Assembly: GCA_934591635.1 (NCBI GenBank)
Contig: CAKTPI010000002.1
Coordinates: forward strand, 1 to 64,000
DNA length: 64,000 nt
DNA from: an uncultured Oscillospiraceae bacterium
Lineage (GTDB): Bacteria; Bacillota; Clostridia; Oscillospirales; Oscillospiraceae
Direction of reading: 5' to 3'
Below are positions 35,825-43,770 of this stretch, piece after piece (position 1 is the first letter of the stretch; the number at the start of each line of letters is the position of its first letter). The notes below the pieces were generated by a model that saw only the letters and a program-made list of their open reading frames with translations, made no database searches and was not told where the DNA came from. The position numbers were made by a program, and so were the translations under genes.

Positions 35825-37328
35825 TGGCTGCTGTTCCTCCTTTTTTGGTGCGGAGGTTCCGCGCTGCCTGCATGGCAGCATTTCGCTGCACCTCACGGGG
35901 CGTTGCGGACTTCTTATTTTCTGCCCGAACCGTGTGCACCGACTTTTTTTCGCTCTGCCCGATGTGCTCCAACGAGTTCCGGTAGAGCACCGCCACATGT
36001 GTCGGCTCTTCTGCCTTGGATGCGTTCAGCGGCACCTTGCTTTCCAGCCCGCATTTCCAGAGCACCCGGATGGCAGCCCCTTCAAATTCAACCCGATCCA
36101 CCAGGTCATCCAGCCAGTAATATTGAACCGTGTCCAGCGCCGGACTTTCCGCTTTGATCTCCAGCATTCGCTGCATGGCGTGGGTCCGCTTTTTTACCTT
36201 GATATCCAGGGCGTTGTAGGCTTCCAATAGGGCGGCGTCTATCAGGTAGCCCTTGACCGCATAGTTCCGGCATCCGTCCTCACCAAAGCAGCCGATGATG
36301 CGCTTGTGACGGTTCGCCTTCATGACCCGCGGAATCATCTTTTTGCCGCACAGGGGGCAAAGAAAATCCGTATCGAAGTAAGGGTACCGGCTGTATTCTC
36401 CGTGCGGAGCTTTCAGCTCCATAATGCGCTGAACCTGCCGGAAGGTATGGCGGTCAATGATGGGAACATGGTGATTTTTAACGTAGTAGACCGGCACGAC
36501 CGTAGAGTCATTTTTGACGCTTCTGTGGGAAATGTGGTCGATGCTGATCCATTTTTGGAGCCGCATATCCCCGATGTACTTTTCGTTCTGTAGGAGGTAC
36601 TTGATGGAAGTTTTATTCCATTCCTGCTTGCCTCTTGCGGAAGGAACCTGCATAAAGGTGAGTTCCTCCAAAATATCCGGCATGGGAATACCATACTGAT
36701 ACATCTTGAAAATCATCCGCACAATGGCAGCCTCGTCCGGCTCAAGAACGATCTCACCAGTCTTGTTTTTCCGGTAGCCATAGGTTTTGGTCCAGCGGGA
36801 TTCGCCCTTTTCAAACCGCTTGCGGATGCCCCATTTCAGATTCTCAGAGATGGAGCGGCTTTCCTCCTGAGCAAAGGCAGCCATGACGGTAAGAATCAGC
36901 TCTGACACCGCCGTTGCCGTGTCCAGCCCTTCCTTTTCAAAATAGAGCTGGACGCCGATGCTCTGAAGGTGGCGCACATAGGACAGGCATTCAACAGTGT
37001 TGCGGGCAAAGCGGGAGATGCTTTTTGCCATGATATAATCAACCTTGCCTGCCTCACAGTCCTGCATCATCCGCAGAAATTCCTTGCGCTTTTTTACGCT
37101 GGTTCCGCTGATGCCTTCGTCCGCATAGATGTCCACCAGTACCCAGCCGGGGTGTTGGGCAATCTTGGCGCGAAAGGCCTTCATTTGTTCCTCTAGGCTG
37201 TGGAGCTGAATTTCCTGGTCGGTGCTGACACGGGCGTAAACTGCAACGCGGATCGTTTTCATGGTGCTGAGTGCCTGAAATCCAAGCTTTTGCATGCCGG
37301 TATCTCTCTTTTCTACTGTAATCTCCAT
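35814..37328 (-). CDS. Serine recombinase, second of three
   Basis: A 504-residue large serine recombinase. VAVYARVSTDQEIQ places the nucleophile at Ser35; YADEGISGTSVKKRKEF and MAKSISRFARN follow. The zinc ribbon is CPLCGKKM...CFGEDGC. The C-terminal part is longer and polar (SEKKSVHTVRAENKKS). GGAGAG precedes ATG 37328. Tandem recombinases of this kind are found on clostridial mobile elements; no transfer genes are present here. Confidence 0.93.
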   Translation of the reverse strand: MEITVEKRDTGMQKLGFQALSTMKTIRVAVYARVSTDQEIQLHSLEEQMKAFRAKIAQHPGWVLVDIYADEGISGTSVKKRKEFLRMMQDCEAGKVDYIMAKSISRFARNTVECLSYVRHLQSIGVQLYFEKEGLDTATAVSELILTVMAAFAQEESRSISENLKWGIRKRFEKGESRWTKTYGYRKNKTGEIVLEPDEAAIVRMIFKMYQYGIPMPDILEELTFMQVPSARGKQEWNKTSIKYLLQNEKYIGDMRLQKWISIDHISHRSVKNDSTVVPVYYVKNHHVPIIDRHTFRQVQRIMELKAPHGEYSRYPYFDTDFLCPLCGKKMIPRVMKANRHKRIIGCFGEDGCRNYAVKGYLIDAALLEAYNALDIKVKKRTHAMQRMLEIKAESPALDTVQYYWLDDLVDRVEFEGAAIRVLWKCGLESKVPLNASKAEEPTHVAVLYRNSLEHIGQSEKKSVHTVRAENKKSATPREVQRNAAMQAARNLRTKKGGTAANDY

Positions 37329-37340
37329 ACTTTTCTCTCC

Positions 37341-38282
37341 TTATTGCCAGTTGGGGTCATTCAGAATTTTCAGCTGTTCCGCGGTGAACCGGCAGCGGTT
37401 TGACCGGAGCAAGCCCAACTGCATCATGATCTGAACCCTCTCAAACAGCTCCTTGCTGACGATGGGTTCATGGTGCCCGCCCAAATGGATCTGTGCCCGT
37501 TCCCCCGTATTCCGTTTGCTGTACCGGCAGCCGTTTCGGCCATAGGCTGCGTAGTAGCAGTCCGTCCAATAGTCGCCCATGTACGCAACATGCCGCAGCA
37601 TCAGGGGCAGCCGTTTCTGATTCTTTGACCAGGATACGCCGGTATTCTCTTTGCGCTCCATCTGATCCAGCCCCGCCCGGATTTCCTCGTAACAAACGCC
37701 CTTTGCAGCCATCGCAAAAGCATAGCGGACGCGGCGGGCCTCGGACTCCTCAATGCGCCACTGCCCCTGCTTATTGACTCTCCGAAACCCATAGGGGACA
37801 CGCCCGGTGGGAATCCCCTGGTCATGGAGATAGGCAATTCCGGTGCGCACATTTGCGCCGATGCTTTTGGATTCTTCCTCAGCGATGATGGCAAGAATAT
37901 GGAAGAACAGCTCGCTCTGGCTGTCCATGGTATTGATGCCTTCTTTTTCAAAAATGACCGGGATGCCAAGCCCCTTCAGCTGGCGCACCACGGTCACACA
38001 GTCTAGCATATTGCGGGAAAAACGGGAGATCGACTTGGTATAGATAATATCAATCCTGCCATCCACGCAGTCCCGGATCATTTGCCGGAATTCCGGCCGC
38101 CGCTGCGTACTGCGCCCGCTGCCCGTATCTGCATAGACCCTTACAAGTTCAGCATCCGGGTTATGGGAGAGCAGTTCCGTGAAGTAGTCCTTTTGAATTT
38201 CATAGGAACCCTCCTGACACTCCATGCCAGTACTGACGCGGCAATACGCTGCCGCCCGTTTGCGTTTCGTTATCATTTCCAT
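37341..38282 (-). CDS. Serine recombinase, first of three, short form
   Basis: A 313-residue protein. RAAAYCRVSTGMECQ has Ser17 as nucleophile; TKSISRFSRNMLDCV and FGFRR-like PYGFRRVNKQGQWRI show the recombinase domain. It lacks the Cys-rich zinc ribbon and coiled coil seen in its neighbours and ends soon after the recombinase domain, so it may act only as a partner. AAAGGAGG precedes ATG 38282. It is 12 nt from the next gene. Confidence 0.92.
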   Translation of the reverse strand: MEMITKRKRAAAYCRVSTGMECQEGSYEIQKDYFTELLSHNPDAELVRVYADTGSGRSTQRRPEFRQMIRDCVDGRIDIIYTKSISRFSRNMLDCVTVVRQLKGLGIPVIFEKEGINTMDSQSELFFHILAIIAEEESKSIGANVRTGIAYLHDQGIPTGRVPYGFRRVNKQGQWRIEESEARRVRYAFAMAAKGVCYEEIRAGLDQMERKENTGVSWSKNQKRLPLMLRHVAYMGDYWTDCYYAAYGRNGCRYSKRNTGERAQIHLGGHHEPIVSKELFERVQIMMQLGLLRSNRCRFTAEQLKILNDPNWQ

Positions 38283-38670
38283 TCTGTTATCCTCCTTTGG
38301 TCAGTTATATAATGACGCAATGATAGCCGGATAACAAGCTCTGCCGCCTCAGGAAGCGGCACATTCCACTATAAAAGCAAAGAATGGCAGCTTCAGCCAA
38401 ATGGCGTAGAGCCATCAAAGCGAAGCTGCCGTTCAGCTGAGAAACTGCTGCGAATCTCTGCACTTATGCAATTGAGCCGCCGTGTACTGAGGAACACGCA
38501 CGGTGGTGCGAGCGGGCGGGGCTATTCGCCCCCGCTTAATAGAGAGATTCTCATCTTCGATGCGCCGAAAAAGCCGCGTTTTTCAAAGGGGAGCAATTCC
38601 CATCGAGCCGGGGAAAAAAGGGCGGCGGACTGCTTTATTCAGATGGGGCGAGCCCAGCCTGAATATTCAA

Positions 38671-38708
38671 AAAAACCGGGTCATCCCGAAAGGGATAACC
38701 CGGTTTTT
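38671..38708. terminator. Intrinsic terminator hairpin
   Basis: AAAACCGGGT(C)ATCCC pairs with GGGAT(A)ACCCGGTTTT, with A and T runs on each side, so it can act in both directions. Confidence 0.8.
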
Positions 38709-38728
38709 GGTACGCCAGAAGGGACTCG
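38709..38728 (-). repeat. Duplicate of tRNA-Arg 3' end (candidate att site)
   Basis: GGTACGCCAGAAGGGACTCG is identical to 38867-38886, the 3' end of tRNA-Arg including part of CCA. Such duplicated tRNA ends are left when an element integrates into a tRNA gene. Confidence 0.75.
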
Positions 38729-38815
38729 CTACACTATCGTGTGGGCGTCGTCAAGCCGCCGCCCAGCAAATGTCCGCCGGACATTTGCATTTTATTGTTC
38801 GAGTCCCAAAACAGC

Positions 38816-38859
38816 AATAATCCGAACCCATCTCTTACTAAGAACAGGTTCGGATTATT
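38816..38859 (-). terminator. Terminator of tRNA-Arg
   Basis: A 13-bp stem AATAATCCGAACC (38816-38828) with GGTTCGGATTATT (38847-38859), starting 7 nt after the tRNA on the minus strand. Confidence 0.75.
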
Positions 38860-38865
38860 CTTTCT

Positions 38866-38942
38866 TGGTACGCCAGAAGGGACTCGAACCCCCGACCTAC
38901 TGATTCGTAGTCAGTCACTCTATCCAACTGAGCTACTGGCGC
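38866..38942 (-). tRNA. tRNA-Arg (ACG)
   Basis: On the minus strand the acceptor stem GCGCCAG pairs with CTGGCGT. The D-arm (AGCTCAGTTGGATAGAG), anticodon loop CTACGAA (anticodon ACG) and T-loop GGTTCGAGTCC are present. CCA is encoded. 20 nt of its 3' end are duplicated at 38709. Confidence 0.95.
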
Positions 38943-39021
38943 ATACACCGCATCACTGAGTGCTGATGTATAATAGCACATCCATTTCCAAAATGCAAGT
39001 GTTTTTTGCGGGATCTGAAAA

Positions 39022-40434
39022 TTATTTTTTCTCCCGCTTCCGGTCTGCGGCGTAAAAAGCAGTAAAAGCGGCCAAGGTCAGGGTGCCGACAGCGGGAATG
39101 ACGGGCCAAACCCGAGCGGCGGTGATCGCTGGATCGGCGGTTGGCTGATTGGAGGCCGGGGGCGCAGTCTGGGACTCCGGCTGGGTAGCAGGAAGCGTTT
39201 CCGGCAGCGTCTCCGGTACTGGGGCTGGGGGTACATCCGTGGCTGTCCGTGGGGTCAGATGTTCGAAGAAATCGCCGATGCCGGTGTCATTGCCCACAGT
39301 AGAGCGATAGAGGCCATACTGGCAGGGCGAGTAGCGCATCACCTGGGCGGCAGTGTCCGCCCCTTCAAAGTACCAGGCAAAGTCAGCAATCTGGCTCTTG
39401 TGACAGGCAAAGCCGCTGTCCCGGGAGACCTGATAGGCCGTCCTGCCGCCAAAGGCCTCCAGCGGAATATCCCAGTTCATGGTGATGGAATTTTCCGGGT
39501 AGAGATGCAGGTAGGTTTTTGGCACCTGCCAGGTGCCGTACCGGGATGCGGATTCCGGAAAGCGGGCGGCATCCTCGCTGGCCTCTAGGGCTTTTTCCAG
39601 CAGATCGGCGGTCAACTGATGCATGCCGTGGCCGTATTCTCCTTTTTCATCGTGGCCCACCGCCACCAGGGGGCGGTAGAAACGAAGGCATTGGGTAACA
39701 AAACCCAGCAAATCGTTTCGGGAATACCCCGCCTCCTCATAGAACGCATAGGCGTCTTCCCGGTCGAAGGTGTAGTAATCCGGATATGCACCGAATACCG
39801 GGTAGTCCCGCACCCCCACAGCCCAGAGGCCACGGAGCATTTCGTGTACCCGGTGGGGCGTGAGATTGCGATGATCCGTGAAGTACACCACCTGCACCCG
39901 CATACCCTGCTCGCCGGCATACCAGGGCAGCAATCCGGCGAAAAATAGCTGCTCATCGTCCCCGTGGGTAGAGAACAGCAGCAAATCAGCCCCACCCTCG
40001 GGGATCTTCTCCCATTGCTCCACCCAATCGGGCAAAGGGCCAGGGCCAAAGGCGCAGACTTCGTTAATCGCCGCCTCGCCGGAGGAGAACGTGAGCGTGA
40101 GCTTCTGCGGGGTAATTTCAAACGTCTGCTCCACATCTATATAGTCGTGCAGAATACCGCCGGTATCCACGGTCACTGCTTGCGTCCCATCAGAGAGGGT
40201 TATTTCTCCATAGGGCAGATCCAATACCAGGAAAAGGCCGGAAATGCCAGCCTCTGACTTTATCAAAACAGCAGCTCCATCGTCCACGGTCTGGGTGTCT
40301 TCCCAGTCCCCATCCGTCAGGTTTTCCGGATTTGGAATGCCCTGCACTTCGGCAACCTCCCAGGTAGGGGTGACCTCCTCGGCATGACAGGGCAGTGGCA
40401 ACAAGAGCAGAAGCAAGAGAAAGAATAATTTCAT
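39022..40434 (-). CDS. PIG-L family deacetylase, secreted and membrane-anchored
   Basis: A 470-residue protein. Signal peptide MKLFFLLLLLLLPLPCHA; ATG 40434 has GAGGTG upstream. The PIG-L domain (about 145-345) shows LLLFSTHGDDEQLFFAG (metal motif, usually HPDDE, here HGDDE), and GHDEKGEYGHGMHQ with the third-ligand HGxHQ-like site. A Pro/Thr-rich stretch (PVPETLPETLPATQP) precedes a C-terminal membrane span and RKREKK tail. It probably de-N-acetylates a cell-surface glycan. The N-terminal ~120 residues resemble a carbohydrate-binding beta domain. Confidence 0.86.
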   Translation of the reverse strand: MKLFFLLLLLLLPLPCHAEEVTPTWEVAEVQGIPNPENLTDGDWEDTQTVDDGAAVLIKSEAGISGLFLVLDLPYGEITLSDGTQAVTVDTGGILHDYIDVEQTFEITPQKLTLTFSSGEAAINEVCAFGPGPLPDWVEQWEKIPEGGADLLLFSTHGDDEQLFFAGLLPWYAGEQGMRVQVVYFTDHRNLTPHRVHEMLRGLWAVGVRDYPVFGAYPDYYTFDREDAYAFYEEAGYSRNDLLGFVTQCLRFYRPLVAVGHDEKGEYGHGMHQLTADLLEKALEASEDAARFPESASRYGTWQVPKTYLHLYPENSITMNWDIPLEAFGGRTAYQVSRDSGFACHKSQIADFAWYFEGADTAAQVMRYSPCQYGLYRSTVGNDTGIGDFFEHLTPRTATDVPPAPVPETLPETLPATQPESQTAPPASNQPTADPAITAARVWPVIPAVGTLTLAAFTAFYAADRKREKK

Positions 40435-40510
40435 GTTTTTCACCTCAGAAAAAGCTGTTCAATGTAATGTTAATGGAAATATCTGCCAACAGATGCTGAC
40501 ACATGCCACC

Positions 40511-40539
40511 TTGACAAGCCGGAAGAGCCACGATACAAT
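40511..40539 (+). promoter_or_regulatory. Promoter of mutY
   Basis: TTGACA (40511-40516) and TACAAT (40534-40539), spacer 17. Divergent from the PIG-L gene. Confidence 0.75.
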
Positions 40540-40574
40540 AACAAAAAGAATGCCGAAAGGACGCTTTATTCAGA

Positions 40575-41624
40575 ATGGACGATTATTCCCTTCCCGCGAT
40601 TCTGCCAGACCTGCTGGTGCCGTGGTACCACGAAAACAAGCGGGCGCTCCCGTGGCGGGAAGACCGGCAGCCCTATCACATCTGGATTTCGGAGATCATG
40701 CTTCAGCAAACCCGGGTAGAGGCTGTCAAGGGCTATTATACCCGATTTTTGGCAGAACTTCCGAACATTTCGGCTCTGGCTGCCTGCGAGGATGAAAAGC
40801 TCCACAAGCTCTGGGAAGGACTCGGCTATTACAGCCGGGTACGCAACCTGAAAAAGGCTGCACAGGCAATTATGACCCAATATAGCGGCGCATTTCCAAC
40901 GGATTATCCCGCGGTGCTGGCTCTTCCGGGCATTGGGGAATACACAGCGGGGGCCATTTGCTCCATCGGCTATGATCTGCCGACTCCGGCAGTGGATGGC
41001 AATGTGCTACGGGTTTGCGCCCGGCTGACCGGGGACGAAGACTCCATTGACTTGCCCCAGACGAAGAAAAAAGTGCGGCAGACGTTAGAAAAAATTTATC
41101 CCGCCTGCGCCGGAGACTTCACTCAGGCGCTGATGGAGCTGGGGGCGACGCTGTGCGGCCCCAATTGGAAGCCCAAATGTGAAGCTTGCCCCTGCCGGAA
41201 TATTTGCCGGGGCTTCCAGACCGGAACCGCTGAACGGCTGCCGGTGCGGGCCGCTAAACGGGAAAAGCGGCAGGAGGATAAAACAGTGTTTATCTTCTCC
41301 TGCGGGGATTGCTATGCGCTGCGCAAGCGCGCGAACCGTGGCCTGCTGGCAGGCCTATGGGAATTCCCCAACGTGCCAGGAAAGCTGGAGCTTAACCAGG
41401 CATTGGAGGCGGCTCAAGCACTGGGCGTCACGCCCCGGGAGGTGCGGCGGCAGGTGGAGCGCAAGCATATTTTTACCCACATTCAATGGAATCTGCGGGG
41501 ATATTATCTGGAGGCCCAGCAGTGCGGCGGCGATTTTGTCTGGTTCAGCGAAGAGGAAATCCGCACCCAAGCGGCACTGCCCACGGCGTTCCGACAATTT
41601 TGGGAGGAAATTGACCATGTTTGA
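40575..41624 (+). CDS. mutY: A/G-specific adenine glycosylase
   Basis: A 349-residue enzyme. WISEIMLQQTRVEAV contains the catalytic Glu. The helix-hairpin-helix LPGIGEYTAGAICSI is followed by the catalytic Asp in AVDGNVLRV. The 4Fe-4S loop has cysteines in LCGPNWKPKCEACPCRNIC; the first spacing is seven residues instead of the usual six. The C-terminal ~120 residues are the NUDIX-like 8-oxoG recognition domain (ANRGLLAGLWEFPN, HIFTHIQWNL). It removes A opposite 8-oxoG. It overlaps the PHP gene by 8 nt. Confidence 0.95.
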   Translation: MDDYSLPAILPDLLVPWYHENKRALPWREDRQPYHIWISEIMLQQTRVEAVKGYYTRFLAELPNISALAACEDEKLHKLWEGLGYYSRVRNLKKAAQAIMTQYSGAFPTDYPAVLALPGIGEYTAGAICSIGYDLPTPAVDGNVLRVCARLTGDEDSIDLPQTKKKVRQTLEKIYPACAGDFTQALMELGATLCGPNWKPKCEACPCRNICRGFQTGTAERLPVRAAKREKRQEDKTVFIFSCGDCYALRKRANRGLLAGLWEFPNVPGKLELNQALEAAQALGVTPREVRRQVERKHIFTHIQWNLRGYYLEAQQCGGDFVWFSEEEIRTQAALPTAFRQFWEEIDHV

Positions 41625-42402
41625 CTATCATATGCATTCCCGGGTTTCCTTCGACGGCCACGACTCCGGCCAGACCATGGTTTTGGCCGCCGAGCGGGCC
41701 GGTCTGCGGGAAATCTGCTTCACCGATCACATGGACTATGTCCGGGGTGCCCAGGAGCAGCCCATGATTTTCACCGAGGAAGACTACAGCCGGGAGTATG
41801 ACCACCTGCACTCCACCCAGGTGAAAATTCGCCGGGGAATGGAATACGGCCTCTACCCCGACAACCAGGCGCAGATGGCCCGGGACATTGCCCGGAGAGA
41901 CTACGACTTTGTTTTGGGCTCGGTACATTTCGTGGAGGATTTGGACGTCTATTTCGCCCCCTATTGGGAGGGGAAAACCGTCTTCCAGGCCCAGCGACAG
42001 TACTTCCAGGGGATGCTGGCCTGTGTCCGGGCCGGAGGCGATTATGACGTGCTGGCCCACATGACCTATCTGCACAAGGGCAAGGGCAGCCCGGTGCACA
42101 CCCCCCTGGCCTATGCTGACCACGCCGAGATTATCGACGAAATTCTGCGCACCCTGGCCGACCAGGGCAAGGGACTGGAGATGAACACCAGCGGGGTGGA
42201 CCGCTGTGGAGGGTATCTTCCTACGGCGGACTATTTCCGGCGTTTCCGGGAGCTGGGCGGGCAGATTGTCACCATTGGCTCCGATGCACACACCAGCGAC
42301 CGCATCGGCCAGTACACCCGAGAAGCCTGCCAGGTGCTGAAGGAAATCTTCGGTTACGTCTGCACCTTCGAAAACCGCCAGCCGATTTTCCACAAACTTT
42401 GA
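41617..42402 (+). CDS. PHP-domain phosphatase (HisJ/HisK histidinol-phosphatase family)
   Basis: A 261-residue protein. MFDYHMHSRVSFDGH gives the first metal-binding histidines; FTDHMDY, GMEYGLYP, LGSVHFVED, LAHMTYL and TIGSDAHTSDRIGQ complete the PHP active site. The family hydrolyses histidinol phosphate or related phosphoesters. No other his gene is here, so the true substrate is open. ATG 41617 has GGGAGG upstream inside mutY. Confidence 0.87.
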   Translation: MFDYHMHSRVSFDGHDSGQTMVLAAERAGLREICFTDHMDYVRGAQEQPMIFTEEDYSREYDHLHSTQVKIRRGMEYGLYPDNQAQMARDIARRDYDFVLGSVHFVEDLDVYFAPYWEGKTVFQAQRQYFQGMLACVRAGGDYDVLAHMTYLHKGKGSPVHTPLAYADHAEIIDEILRTLADQGKGLEMNTSGVDRCGGYLPTADYFRRFRELGGQIVTIGSDAHTSDRIGQYTREACQVLKEIFGYVCTFENRQPIFHKL

Positions 42403-42743
42403 CCTTTACGCCAAATAAACCGCACGCAAAAGATATGTTTGCACTGATACACAGAATTTCTGATGATGTGCGTCAAAATTTGCATAGAAATTTTGAAATT
42501 TCTATGGACTTTCGTGTTGTAACAGTGTATAATGATGCAAGTATAAACCACCCGTAAACACAACGGCAAGACAGCGTTGCCTATCTGCAAAACCAAAGGA
42601 CTCTCCGCGGCATCTTTTGACGCAGCTTTTTGCAGCGTAAAAATGCCACAAAATTGTTAATCCCCGCAAACCAATTTGTGGGGATTTGGTGTATTGATTT
42701 TTGCCGTTGGATGCTGTAAAATTTACGGTAAATCGGATGGTTA
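42403..42743 (+). other. Intergenic with possible small RNA unit
   Basis: No gene. A possible promoter (TGGACT 42505-42510, 17 nt, TATAAT 42528-42533) is followed about 125 nt later by a terminator-like stem AATCCCC/GGGGATT with inner CAAA/TTTG (42659-42686). A short transcript of about 140-160 nt could arise. There is no homology I recognise. Confidence 0.4.
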
Positions 42744-43037
42744 GTGCCCTATTTGTGCCGGAAAGAATCAAGAAAAATTTCAAATATGATAGGTACAAAA
42801 AACGCCGTAAAATCAAGCTTTTTCCGAGGTTAATAAGTTGGGTGCGGTCAGGCATAAATCGATGAGTTTAAAGCCCAATCTGCGATAACAAATAGGGGCA
42901 AGTACGCCCCTATTTGTGGCTACTTAGGCAAAAAACTGAAAGTCTTCGAAACCTACATATTGTGGTTGATTTTTGTGGAAGAGCAAACCACTACATATTG
43001 TGTTATCTGTATGTCGAGCGTTGAAATCCTGTTTGTA
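42744..43037 (-). repeat. Inverted repeat, right arm (about 290 bp)
   Basis: Mirror of 33122-33411, nearly identical, including paired CTACATATTGTG boxes (42953, 42991), the GGGGC hairpin (42891-42916) and one 42-nt-family unit (42848). The arms lie upstream of the two divergent polysaccharide operons and enclose 9.3 kb. Confidence 0.9.
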
Positions 43038-43649
43038 CCTGAAAGTACCGAGGGTGTTGCAGAAGGCGCAACTACCGCAATGAACCAGAAAAACGACGAT
43101 AAAACGACCGTTTAATGGCACTTTGGAGCCTGAAAATCGACATTTTCCCGGAATGTGCTGTCAGGAATAAACAAGGGGTTTCGATGACAATATCATCGAA
43201 ACTTTCAACCCGGTCATGGAGATGCTATCAGGCATAAATATGGGAGCTTTCAGTGAAAAGCAGGGTGCTGTCAGGAATAAATTGATGAGCTTCCATAGCG
43301 ATATGAGTGATTTCAGGTATAAACACATGGATTCTTGTGGCGAGATGGTAGTGTCATAACGAGATGATGATGTTATCAGGAATAAAAGAAGGGACTCCCG
43401 TGGCGATGAAATACTATAAAACACACGACTTTTCGTAGAAAACTGTGGCTAAAGTTGCTTCGACACTGTGAGTGCAGTCAGGCATATAGATATGGGTTTT
43501 CATAGCGTAATGGGTGCTGCCTGTAATAAGAACAGGGGCTACCGTAGCGATGATAGTGTCATCAGGACTAAAGACAGAGATTACCGTTGCGTCAAAAATG
43601 GTGCAATTTTGAGCGTAGCGGAGGCCCACTGCAGCGGCACAAGACATAG
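43038..43649 (+). repeat. Degenerate repeats spaced about 42 nt, right arm
   Basis: TCAGG(A/C)ATAAA and variants occur at 43161, 43228, 43271, 43313, 43376, 43478, (43520), 43562 and (43691), with 42-43 nt spacing between several neighbours; GGG(A/G)CT(C/A)CCGT(G/A)GCGATGA is the other conserved half. This is the reverse complement of the left-arm family. Both strands stay open with 14-codon periodicity. No start signals; not considered a gene. Confidence 0.7.
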
Positions 43650-43750
43650 CGGCAGTGTGATTTACACTGCCGAGGATGATTAGTAGAGCTTTATAAGGAA
43701 TAAACGGCTCAGACTCTTTGAGATGAGTCTGGGCTGTAATCTTTGATATG
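43650..43750 (+). promoter_or_regulatory. Operon 2 two-hairpin leader
   Basis: Hairpin 1 is CGGCAGTGT-5-ACACTGCCG (43650-43672). After 34 nt comes hairpin 2, GCTCAGACTC-8-GAGTCTGGGC (43707-43734). The last 49 bp are identical to the operon 1 leader; hairpin 1 differs in sequence but is conserved in structure and spacing. It ends 20 nt before the first glycosyltransferase. No T tract follows hairpin 2, so it is not a plain terminator. Confidence 0.6.
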
Positions 43751-43770
43751 CGGAGAGAGGAAAATACTTT

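Larger units (their letters stand above)
38283..38865. other. Non-coding region between recombinase operon and tRNA-Arg, rich in hairpins
   Basis: No supported gene. It contains: a nested hairpin at 38386-38430 (GGCAGCTTC/GAAGCTGCC around ATGGC/GCCAT); a GC hairpin near 38508-38535; a terminator at 38671-38708; a copy of the tRNA-Arg 3' end at 38709-38728; a 23-bp palindrome at 38766-38788; and a terminator for tRNA-Arg at 38816-38859. This looks like an attachment-site region. Confidence 0.6.

Noticed and set aside
38466..38959. Plus-strand ORFs with GTPEGTRTPDLLIRSQ-type ends
   Set aside because: Antisense of tRNA-Arg and of its duplicated 3' end; no ribosome binding site.
41179..41616. 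N-terminal extension of the PHP phosphatase inside mutY
   Set aside because: The true start with GGGAGG is at 41617; the upstream part is an out-of-frame reading of mutY.
42502..42855. 117-residue minus-strand ORF MPDRTQLINLGKS...
   Set aside because: Crosses the inverted-repeat arm and a terminator hairpin; no start signal or recognisable domain.
43468..43683. Small repeat protein with a 14-residue period (also 32783-32995 and 43161-43424 on other strands)
   Set aside because: Both strands are equally open, no ribosome binding sites, and the units run outside any frame; better described as DNA repeats.
43038..43690. CRISPR array
   Set aside because: The units are degenerate throughout, with no constant repeat and unique spacers, and no cas genes are near.
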